From: Saprospiraceae bacterium | Lineage (GTDB): Bacteria; Bacteroidota; Bacteroidia; Chitinophagales; Saprospiraceae | Length of the DNA: 64,000 bases | Direction of reading: 5' to 3' | NCBI GenBank assembly: GCA_024103005.1 | Contig: JAGFJA010000039.1 | Span: 1-64,000, forward strand | Shown here: one piece after another, positions 54,734 to 62,051 of the stretch | How positions within the stretch are numbered: position 1 is the stretch's first letter | Layout: each line of letters starts with the position of its first letter | The notes under the pieces: model-generated | Seen by the model: only the letters and a program-made list of their open reading frames with translations | The model's database searches: none | What the model was told of the DNA's origin: nothing | Position numbers and translations under genes: made by a program

Positions 54734-55366
54734 TTATCCTCGTCCCTGAACATATACGATGTATTTTTCTTCAAAATATGGTTCATGAAAGTATTTGCTG
54801 ATGGGATAACTATCGACGTAATCGCCTTTTGGTAAGCCCTTTAATTCTTGCTTAAATGTTGGCCCTTTTAATGCAATCAGGCCGTTGGGAATTGAGTGGC
54901 GGTGTTGATTGGAGATGTGTTTCATCGACCATTTAGTCAGCTCCGGCAAAACAGCTACTGCACGTGATATAACAAAGTCAACCTTAGTATGGAGATTTTC
55001 GGCTCTTGAAACGATTGCTTCCACATTGGTCAGTTGGAGTCGTTGTGTGATATCTTCGACGACTTTTATTTTTTTACTGATGCTGTCAACAGCAATAAAA
55101 TGGGTTTGCGGAAATAAGATAGCCAGCGGAATAGCTGGAAATCCACCTCCAGTGCCAAGATCCATCACTTTGGCTCCGTCAGTAAAACGTACATATTTTG
55201 CAATGGCAAGACTGTGTAGGACATGATGGGTGTAAAGGTGGTCAATATCCTTTCGGGAAACTAAATTTATCTTTTCATTCCACTCTTTATATAAGGGCAT
55301 CAGCTGCTCCATCCTTGTTTTCTGGTCTTCGCTGAGGTTTTTAAAATATTTTAAAATGACTTCCAA
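54734..55366 (-). CDS. rsmG: 16S rRNA (guanine-527-N7) methyltransferase
   Basis: RsmG methylates G527 in 16S rRNA with SAM. The product has 210 residues. Motifs: LYKEWNEKINLVSRKD near the N-terminus, the SAM site KVMDLGTGGGFPAIPLAILFP, VDSISKKIKVVEDI, and the FVISRAVAVLPELTKW motif with the catalytic region. Complete. Its start overlaps the end of the GT2 gene by 16 bases. Confidence 0.96.
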   Translation of the reverse strand: MEVILKYFKNLSEDQKTRMEQLMPLYKEWNEKINLVSRKDIDHLYTHHVLHSLAIAKYVRFTDGAKVMDLGTGGGFPAIPLAILFPQTHFIAVDSISKKIKVVEDITQRLQLTNVEAIVSRAENLHTKVDFVISRAVAVLPELTKWSMKHISNQHRHSIPNGLIALKGPTFKQELKGLPKGDYVDSYPISKYFHEPYFEEKYIVYVQGRG

Positions 55367-56457
55367 TTTTTTTGTTTTTTAAGGAGTCCAAAAATAGTCA
55401 GAATTAATGTTATATAAGGATACAATACATCAAAAAGTATCCATTGGAAGACCGGAAAAGATTGATGGAGTTGTTGACTTATTATCCTTCGTCCGACTAA
55501 ACTGAGACCGAAATGAACCGCTGCGCAAATAAGTACAGTCATATAATATCCGGAAAATAATCCTGCCAATAGCTGAGTAAGGAGCAATACCCGGGACAAA
55601 TTGAATGAAATCAGCAATATTTTTACTACCCGGGGATAGTCTGCACTCACACTGTAGTGACGTGTTTTTTGGGCAATATAGTGAATGGCATTTTGCGGAC
55701 CGGATGATAGCATAAAACTCTGAGGAGATGTTTGGAAATAAATAGATTTTCTTCCCTTTTTCCGAAGAATAGATTGTACCGTCAGATCGTCATCACCTGA
55801 TATACGGTCCTGATGGGAAGAGAAAAATCCTACTTCCCGGATAGCCTCTTTGTTGTAAGCCAGATTGCGCCCGACACCCATATAGGGTAATCCCATCCGC
55901 CCGCACCCGATATATTGCAAGGCGGTCATCACATTTTCAAACCTGGCGTAACTGTTGATTGAATTGTTTTCTTCAATAAAGGGACTATATCCGGTTACGA
56001 TGCTATAGCCCTGAAGGACAGGCTCTGACATATAAAGTGCCCAATACGGACTTGTCGGCCGACAGTCGGCATCTGCCAACAGAATAATGTCGTGACTTGC
56101 ACTGAGGATACCTGCCAACAGCGCATCTTTTTTTCCTTGTTGTTTTTTATCGGAAATGGTTATCATTCTAAGTTGTGGATATTGACGGGATAGTTGATTC
56201 AGAATACTTTCCGTATGGTCCGTACTCCCGTCATTTACCACAATAATCTCTAACCTGATGTCATTTTGTAGAAAAAAATGAGGTAAATTATTTGACAAAT
56301 TCTCAGCTTCGTTTCTTGCGCAAATAATTAATGTTGCCTTGATGTTTTCTGATTTTGGCCAATAGGGGCGGCTTCTTAAATTAAATGAAAATATGACCCA
56401 TAGAATGGAATGTATAGCCAATACCGGAATGATAAGGATGTCAAATAATGTATTCAC
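55351..56457 (-). CDS. Family 2 glycosyltransferase, membrane bound
   Basis: The product has 368 residues. One N-terminal helix (about 3-22) precedes a GT-A domain with LIICARNEAENLSNNLP, IVVNDGSTDHTESIL, and DADCRPTSPYWALY (DxD-like metal site). The acceptor motif is GDDDLTVQSILR. Two or three hydrophobic helices follow from about 270 to the end. This layout fits polymerising or lipid-linked GT2 enzymes; the sugar is unknown. The start is a GTG at 56457. It overlaps rsmG and is the first gene of the unit. Confidence 0.88.
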   Translation of the reverse strand: MNTLFDILIIPVLAIHSILWVIFSFNLRSRPYWPKSENIKATLIICARNEAENLSNNLPHFFLQNDIRLEIIVVNDGSTDHTESILNQLSRQYPQLRMITISDKKQQGKKDALLAGILSASHDIILLADADCRPTSPYWALYMSEPVLQGYSIVTGYSPFIEENNSINSYARFENVMTALQYIGCGRMGLPYMGVGRNLAYNKEAIREVGFFSSHQDRISGDDDLTVQSILRKKGRKSIYFQTSPQSFMLSSGPQNAIHYIAQKTRHYSVSADYPRVVKILLISFNLSRVLLLTQLLAGLFSGYYMTVLICAAVHFGLSLVGRRIISQQLHQSFPVFQWILFDVLYPYITLILTIFGLLKKQKNWKSF

Positions 56458-56970
56458 AAATGTGTTGGTTTATGAATATACAACATTAGCCGGCTTGCCT
56501 TTTGATTCATTATTTATAAGGTTGATTATAATTTTAAATTCAGATTATAAGGATGGTAAATATAGGACAATATACCGGCATAAATTTGCCCCGATACATC
56601 ATTGAACCATTTTACCCGTGTTTAAATTAACATTTAAAATCGGTAATACCGTCTTTTAACGGTAAAAATACCGTCATTTAACGGATATTCTCCCGGCTAA
56701 TTTTATTTTTCTTTGCAATCGAACCTCTTTATGAGGACTTCAAATCTTTTAAATAGCTCATTTTCCATATAAGAAAGCTAAATATCAATTATAACCCGAA
56801 CTCGATTCACATCTTTCCAATTGGCTTTATTTCACCCAAATACCTTACAACAAAAATATGGTGTCCTTCAAGGGTAATTATTTCAGTTAATCACTGTAGT
56901 TGACCTGCAGACGCCATTTTTTTATTTGTTGAGATTAGCTTGAAAGTTTAAAAAAAGAGAATCAGAGGGA
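56458..56970. other. Spacer with ACGGTA array
   Basis: A 513-base stretch between the GT2 unit and the T9SS plug gene. It holds the palindrome array at 56641 (listed separately). No gene was seen; AT-rich elsewhere. Confidence 0.5.
56641..56684 (-). promoter_or_regulatory. ACGGTA/TACCGT palindrome array
   Basis: CGGTAATACCG runs directly into two 22-bp units, each of the form ACCGT-N6-ACGG(T/A). The joint between them forms ACGGTA-AAAA-TACCGT. The two-helical-turn spacing suggests cooperative dimers. It lies about 185 bases upstream of the GT2 start and may control that unit. The factor is unknown. Confidence 0.5.
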
Positions 56971-58278
56971 TTAATCCTCTCTCAATGCTCCTGTGACGGG
57001 TGACCCCAAAGACCATATCTGACCTACGCGATCCCAACGCTCTCCGTATGCTCTGTAATATACGATGATTTGATAAATATTAGAGGTCTCGTATGAATTC
57101 CCTTCCGTCTGACTGAAATCAAATCCGGTTGCAGTCTTTTCACCGTAATAGTAGTCATAGTAACCTTGTTTCAGGAGAGCCGTTGTTGTGTAATATTGTT
57201 TTTCCGGGAGATAGGTCATGGGTTCGAGACCGTCCCTGTGTCCCCATTCGTTAAACTGTCCCAGAAGGTAAACCGGTCGGGATAGTAATCCCGGTGAGTG
57301 TAGATAAAAATGTACCAGAAAGTAGTCACATTCATCCTCAGAATCTGGTCTGTCAAGGTTTTGAATGAGAAAGGATCCGCCCAGGTCGGGATAAGAAGAG
57401 TATGCAGAATTGCCGTCCATGGTCTCTGTTCTCAAAAAGACTTCCGTCCTGTCGTCAAATCTTTCCAGGTTTTCAATTTTGAAGCTTGGCCGTCTGACAC
57501 TTCTTATATCTAAATATCTGAATTCTTTGCCTCCCGGGAATGAAACCTCATCGATATAGTCAAAACTCAGTTTATCATTTCTGACAAATTTTGGTCCCAA
57601 TAGAGGTCGATTTTCCCAGATTCCGTTTTTCAGAATAGCTACCCTCACCTGATTCATTGGGTCGGGAATCCTGACAGAGGGGGTTAGGGACAGGTCGATA
57701 CGTTGATTTTCCAGCGTCTTGCCGGCCTGCAGGTCGCCGGTCAGTTGAGCGCCCACGGTAAATAACTGTTCGCCCACAATAAATCTCCTGGTCAAGACTG
57801 GTTTACTGTCATCGTCTCTATATACATGTATCAGGTAGTTTCCGGATTTAGTGACACCCAGGAGGTCGTTGGGGAATATCAGATGATAAGTAGTATAGTT
57901 GACCCTTGTATTGACGGAGTATGTGTAATCTCTTATCTCCTGATCATTGAATCCTTGAAGATACTCTATTTCATTAAGTTGACTCGGATTCCAGTTGGCA
58001 TCACATTGTACTATCCGGTATTTATAAAATACAAAGTCACCGTCCAGGTCGTCAAACAACAGTTCAAGCGGGCGACCGCTGTTGAGGTAAGTCATCGGGA
58101 ATCCGACAGTCGAGCCGTAAGGACGTAGGATTACCGTATTGATGTTGTCGGAATAATTGTAGTTATAATTGACTAAATTTTTTGGTTGTCCCCAAGTGAC
58201 TACAGATGTGTATGTCAGCCAAAAGGTGATAAAGCAAATCTTGTTAAAGACGGATTTGAACCTAGGTAATGTATTCAA
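56971..58278 (-). CDS. Type IX secretion system plug protein (DUF5103)
   Basis: The product has 435 residues with a signal peptide ending near 31 (TWGQPKN). It matches DUF5103: NTVILRPYGSTVGFPM, PLELLFDDLDGDFVFYKYRIVQCDANW and FNDQEIRDYTYS. The second half, with GQFNEWGHRDGLEPMTYL, ends in a DYYYGEKTATGFDFSQTEGN segment. The family includes the periplasmic plug that seals the T9SS (SprA) translocon. It fits the several T9SS cargo genes in the window. It is a single gene. Confidence 0.88.
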   Translation of the reverse strand: MNTLPRFKSVFNKICFITFWLTYTSVVTWGQPKNLVNYNYNYSDNINTVILRPYGSTVGFPMTYLNSGRPLELLFDDLDGDFVFYKYRIVQCDANWNPSQLNEIEYLQGFNDQEIRDYTYSVNTRVNYTTYHLIFPNDLLGVTKSGNYLIHVYRDDDSKPVLTRRFIVGEQLFTVGAQLTGDLQAGKTLENQRIDLSLTPSVRIPDPMNQVRVAILKNGIWENRPLLGPKFVRNDKLSFDYIDEVSFPGGKEFRYLDIRSVRRPSFKIENLERFDDRTEVFLRTETMDGNSAYSSYPDLGGSFLIQNLDRPDSEDECDYFLVHFYLHSPGLLSRPVYLLGQFNEWGHRDGLEPMTYLPEKQYYTTTALLKQGYYDYYYGEKTATGFDFSQTEGNSYETSNIYQIIVYYRAYGERWDRVGQIWSLGSPVTGALRED

Positions 58279-58584
58279 ATGAAAAAAATTTGATTTTAAC
58301 TGATTATAGCAATCTGTAAAAGAAACGATAATATTTGGATTTACAAACTTTTTTTTGTCTCATTCGTCAAATGATAACATTTTTTTTAGAGATAGATACC
58401 TGTTTTTTTCTTGAATGTTGCTCTCCTTGACGGAATTGTAATCAAAGAAAATGAATAGCGATTCTATAATTTAAGAAGACCTCCCTTTGTGAGCTATGGG
58501 TTTCAATATTATTTGATTAGCCGGATTTTAATAGATTTTTTCAATTGGAACATATTTTTTACCTTACATAGTCAATATTAAAAG
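58279..58584. other. Divergent spacer before the membrane-protein/NTPase pair
   Basis: A 306-base AT-rich stretch. A TAnnTTTG-like pattern is not clear. No gene. Confidence 0.35.
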
Positions 58585-59583
58585 ATGGCTGAAGGAAAGT
58601 TCATTAAGTTAAGTGTGTCAAAACTCATTGGGCTGTGGGCATTTTCAGAGTGTACACTGGGGGGCATTCTGCACGCTTTTCAGATTCCCTTTTCAGGTCT
58701 GTTATTGGGGGGTGTAGCAGTAACGGTGGTTTGTTGTATTGGTTTTACTGCAGAAAGGCCTGCATCAGCCATCCTATACGGGACGTTGGTAGCGATGAGT
58801 GTAAAGTTTGCCCTGAGCCCGCATACACCGGTTACGGCTTACCTTGCTGTCGGATTTCAGGGAGTGTTAGGTGCCTTGATTTTCTCTTTTCAGAGGCGGC
58901 TATACCTTTTTTATTTGATTTATGGTGCCCTGGCTCTGGCAGAGTCTGCCCTTCAAAAGTTGCTGACGCTGACGATTATTTTCGGCAATACCTTGTGGGA
59001 TTCACTCAGTGCTACTTCCCGTCATGTTGCAGGATTATTGGGTTTTAGCTCGGATTTTCCGTATGGTAATGCTATTTTGATTATTTATACCTTAGTTTAC
59101 ATCGTGTGGGGCTGTGTCATAGGTCATTGGGCATATTCCATTCCTTCAGGGATAGAGCGGCTCTCAAAATCTGACATCATCTCTACAACGCCACTGACAG
59201 TAACGTCCGGACGGAAGAGAAAGAAAGGAAAGTGGTTGTTGGGTGTGGCCATGGTTTTGATTCTTTTTACAGCTATTTATATTTTTCATCTTTCCGGTAT
59301 TAATCTTGTCAGATTAATCCTCAGGCCGATAATAATCATTGTTATCTGGTGGGCAGTCTTTAATCCTCTTTTAAAATTTCTTCTGGCGAAGTTGCTTCAG
59401 CGAAAAAACAACAATGTTGCCGTATGGATAGCACAGATTAAGGAGGATATTCCTCAGATGCGCCTGTTGTCGATGAAAGCAGCTGCCTATGTGCGCCGGC
59501 ATTATAAGGGACCGGAGAAGATTCGTCATTTTATCTTAATATTAATTTTGCTTTCCTGTGAAGAAAATAGTCATCTGGCCTGA
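58585..59583 (+). CDS. Multi-pass membrane protein of unknown function
   Basis: The product has 332 residues. About six hydrophobic helices lie in the first 190 residues (LIGLWAFSECTLGGILHAF..., then several more), two more at about 216-237 and 241-270, and a basic tail follows. The front half resembles an ECF-transporter S-component in its pattern (six short helices and a conserved GGILHAF-like start), but I cannot name the family. A THEP1-like NTPase gene overlaps its 3' end by 26 bases. It could be a transporter or membrane partner of that NTPase. Confidence 0.7.
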   Translation: MAEGKFIKLSVSKLIGLWAFSECTLGGILHAFQIPFSGLLLGGVAVTVVCCIGFTAERPASAILYGTLVAMSVKFALSPHTPVTAYLAVGFQGVLGALIFSFQRRLYLFYLIYGALALAESALQKLLTLTIIFGNTLWDSLSATSRHVAGLLGFSSDFPYGNAILIIYTLVYIVWGCVIGHWAYSIPSGIERLSKSDIISTTPLTVTSGRKRKKGKWLLGVAMVLILFTAIYIFHLSGINLVRLILRPIIIIVIWWAVFNPLLKFLLAKLLQRKNNNVAVWIAQIKEDIPQMRLLSMKAAAYVRRHYKGPEKIRHFILILILLSCEENSHLA

Positions 59584-60037
59584 TAAACTCTGGGTTGTAT
59601 CCGGACCTGTCTGCTCCGGTAAAACCTCTACAGTGGGGCAGTGGATTCGGGATAAGTCGGCAGCGGGATTTCTAACTCCTGAGGTGGATGGAATTCGCCG
59701 ATTTATAGATATTCAAGCAAAACGAATGCAAACATTTCAGGTTGACCATGGCAGTAATCAACCTTTCATTTCGGTAGGGCGGTTCAGGTTGTCAACTGAA
59801 GTATTTAAGACAGGCAATGAACTGATAGAAAATGCCCTCACTTGTAATTGTGATTATTTCGTGATAGATGAATTCGGTAAATTGGAAATGGATGGTCACG
59901 GATTCAGACCTGCAATAGATAGATTAATGTCGATTTTGCCATTGGAAGCAGACAGTCCGGTCATTATCATCATTGTAAGAGACTACCTTTTGGCAGAATT
60001 TCTTTCTTTATATCAACTCTCCGAATGGAAATCTTAA
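59558..60037 (+). CDS. THEP1-like nucleoside-triphosphatase
   Basis: The product has 159 residues starting at GTG 59558, inside the end of the membrane-protein gene (26-base overlap). The P-loop is VVSGPVCSGKTSTVGQW (about 14-30) and the Walker B-like segment is FVIDEFGKLEMDGHGF, typical of THEP1 NTPases (DUF2478 group). These hydrolyse NTPs of broad range; some act with transport or metal-trafficking systems. The overlap argues for coupled translation and a shared function. No third component is nearby; the converging cupin gene begins 4 bases later. Confidence 0.85.
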   Translation: MKKIVIWPDKLWVVSGPVCSGKTSTVGQWIRDKSAAGFLTPEVDGIRRFIDIQAKRMQTFQVDHGSNQPFISVGRFRLSTEVFKTGNELIENALTCNCDYFVIDEFGKLEMDGHGFRPAIDRLMSILPLEADSPVIIIIVRDYLLAEFLSLYQLSEWKS

Positions 60038-60041
60038 TCAC

Positions 60042-60560
60042 TTACTTTCTTCCAAAGTCATCCTGTAATCTTACGATGTCATCTTCGTCGCTCAGGTGGT
60101 CCGGGTCGGTATGTTGCCATATCTCGGCGATGATGCCGTAGTGCTCATTTCCGATGATGCGGTGTCGTTGACCTTGACTGAGCTGGATAATATCGCCGGT
60201 AGAAAGAACAGCACTATCTTTTTCTTCATCTGTGTCACTGGTGATTACCGTAACATCACCATAGATACAACGCCAGACTTCAGCACGTCGGAAATGATAC
60301 TGCCAGCTGAGTCTTTGATGTGGAGCTACAATTAATAATTTAGGACTGAGAGAAGCACCTGGCGGAAAGTCCTCAAATCGGATATGGGTATCTGCATAGA
60401 ATTGCTGAATAAAACGCTCAGCCAGTGACTCTTCAAAGGTGAAAAATCCACCCCAAGGTCGGGTGCTGTCACAACTTCTGAATGGAAAATCAACCTGTCT
60501 TAAATATGATTCTACAGAGTTAAAGACCTCTTGTTTTGAATTAGAATGTATGGTTAGCAC
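60042..60560 (-). CDS. Cupin of the mannose-6-phosphate isomerase type II/phosphoheptose type
   Basis: About 172 residues from GTG 60560 (191 from ATG 60617). RPWGGFFTFEE near the N-terminus, HQRLSWQYHFRRAEVW, YGDVTV, QGQRHRI and EIWQH are the metal and sugar-phosphate motifs of type II phosphomannose-isomerase-like cupins. It ends with SDEDDIVRLQDDFGR. I prefer GTG 60560 because a CATATTTG -7 box (60588-60595) lies between the two candidate starts and the extra 19 residues look unlike the family. The sugar is not known. Confidence 0.85.
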   Translation of the reverse strand: MLTIHSNSKQEVFNSVESYLRQVDFPFRSCDSTRPWGGFFTFEESLAERFIQQFYADTHIRFEDFPPGASLSPKLLIVAPHQRLSWQYHFRRAEVWRCIYGDVTVITSDTDEEKDSAVLSTGDIIQLSQGQRHRIIGNEHYGIIAEIWQHTDPDHLSDEDDIVRLQDDFGRK

Positions 60561-60587
60561 GATAAAATATTTTTCTTTGAAACAACG

Positions 60588-60595
60588 CAAATATG
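60588..60595 (-). promoter_or_regulatory. Near-consensus -7 box of the cupin gene
   Basis: CATATTTG on the minus strand, 27 bases upstream of GTG 60560 and downstream of ATG 60617. It decides the start. Confidence 0.35.
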
Positions 60596-60889
60596 CCGAT
60601 TTAAATTCAAACTTCATGTAGTTTTTAAAATCATTTTTATCGGCCTTAATATTGAATTTGAATTAATAATTTTAAATATATGACATCTATTAATATATAA
60701 ATAAAAGTTTATTGAAAAAATAAATAAAATTTATTTAATAAATGATGTAGTTTATTAAATCTGCCAATAGGAGTTCCAATAATTGGTATAAGTTATAATT
60801 TTAGGGGAATGATGAAGTTGAAAGGTTGGAGTCAGAAGGCTTGTCTGTTCAAAAAGAATACAGTGATATAAGATAATTCAATTATTCAT

Positions 60890-60897
60890 TACATTTG
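60890..60897 (+). promoter_or_regulatory. TACATTTG -7 box 4 bases before the ACP start
   Basis: A perfect TAnnTTTG match with only CACC between it and the ATG at 60902, suggesting a leaderless transcript. Confidence 0.5.
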
Positions 60898-60901
60898 CAC
60901 C

Positions 60902-61159
60902 ATGGATAAAGCACAAATAATCGCCAGGATAAATACTTTTCTGTCAGAAGAGTTTGAAGTTGAACCGTCAGTCATCACCCCTGAGGCAAGTATTAAAGAC
61001 ACGCTTGGGTTGGATAGCCTTGATTTTGTTGACTTGGTTGTATTGATAGAAAGACATTTCGGCTTTAAAATGGCAGGTGAAGATTTTGCCGATATAAAAA
61101 CATTTGAAGACTTTTACAACTATGTTTACGCCAGGCTGCAACAGGGTGTCGGCGCCTGA
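60902..61159 (+). CDS. Acyl carrier protein
   Basis: The product has 85 residues, a normal ACP. The phosphopantetheine site is the serine (about 39) in TLGLDSLDFVDLVVLIERHFGF. It is an additional ACP, not the housekeeping AcpP, whose context (fabF, fab genes) is missing. It sits 14 bases before an LpxL-like acyltransferase on the same strand and probably presents an acyl group to it. It may belong to a flexirubin/aryl-polyene or other acyl-transfer pathway split elsewhere in the genome. Confidence 0.93.
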   Translation: MDKAQIIARINTFLSEEFEVEPSVITPEASIKDTLGLDSLDFVDLVVLIERHFGFKMAGEDFADIKTFEDFYNYVYARLQQGVGA

Positions 61160-61173
61160 TAATTTAATGGTAT

Positions 61174-62034
61174 ATGGCAGAAAGGTGGAGTGGAAGGTCC
61201 CAGGCTAAGGCAAAGGGATTCTCTATCTTTATTTGGTGGATCAAGCATCTGCCCTTGATTTTTTCTTATATACTGTTGTCTTTTGTTGCCTTGTATTATC
61301 TTTTCTTTTCAAAGGTCGCTAATCTTGCTCTGAAGGACTATTTTAATAAGATGCAACTGTCTCGCCCCAACGCCATCTTTCACCGGTACAAAAGTTTTAT
61401 CCTTTTTGGCCAATCCATTATTGACAAATTAGCAATATATGCAGGTGCGGGCAAAAGGCTTTCCTTTGATTTTGAGAATGAAACTGAGCTCCGCCGACTG
61501 GCTGCCACAGGAAAGGGGGCACTCCTCTTGGGCGCCCACGTAGGAAACTGGGAGATAGCCGGACAGTTGCTTTATCGGATAGATGCTCCGGTGTATGTGG
61601 TTATGCGGGACAATGAAGAAGAGAATATTAAAAAATTATTGGAACGTCATTCTGCCGGGAAATCCTTCTCGATAATCCCCATTTCTGAAGATGCCACCTT
61701 TGTTTTTAAAATTAAGGAGGCGCTCTCCCTGGGCGGATTGGTATGTATGCACGCTGACCGCTACCTGGAAGGGATGCGTACCCTGGAAGGAATTTTTTTG
61801 GGCCATTCGGCACTGTTTCCCCTTGGTCCGTTTTATCTGGGCAGCCGGTTAAATGTCCCGGTAGCCTTCGTATATGCCATGAAGGAGGGAAGGTTTCATT
61901 ATCGTTTCAGTTGCAGTGAATCCTATACAGATCTGGATGCTCCGACATTATTAAATCGGTATCTCCAATTACTTGAATCAAAGGCTAAAGCATATCCGCA
62001 TCAATGGTATAACTTTTATCCATTCTGGCAGTAG
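61174..62034 (+). CDS. LpxL/HtrB-like lysophospholipid acyltransferase
   Basis: The product has 286 residues with an N-terminal helix (about 26-46). The catalytic HxxxxE motif is GAHVGNWEIAG (His122, Glu127), followed by VYVVMRDNEEENI and the acceptor-pocket stretch HADRYLEGMRTLEG, then FFPLGPFYL-like text ending YPHQWYNFYPFW. The family moves acyl groups from ACP or CoA onto lipid A or other lipids. The preceding ACP gene (14-base gap) is the likely donor carrier. The role could be lipid A secondary acylation or an aryl-polyene-type lipid; the context does not decide. Confidence 0.88.
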   Translation: MAERWSGRSQAKAKGFSIFIWWIKHLPLIFSYILLSFVALYYLFFSKVANLALKDYFNKMQLSRPNAIFHRYKSFILFGQSIIDKLAIYAGAGKRLSFDFENETELRRLAATGKGALLLGAHVGNWEIAGQLLYRIDAPVYVVMRDNEEENIKKLLERHSAGKSFSIIPISEDATFVFKIKEALSLGGLVCMHADRYLEGMRTLEGIFLGHSALFPLGPFYLGSRLNVPVAFVYAMKEGRFHYRFSCSESYTDLDAPTLLNRYLQLLESKAKAYPHQWYNFYPFWQ

Positions 62035-62051
62035 ATGCCGGCAATTGCCTT

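Noticed and set aside
60902..62034. Flexirubin/aryl-polyene cluster
   Set aside because: Only the ACP and acyltransferase are present; no ketosynthase, dehydratase, ammonia-lyase or thioesterase genes follow.
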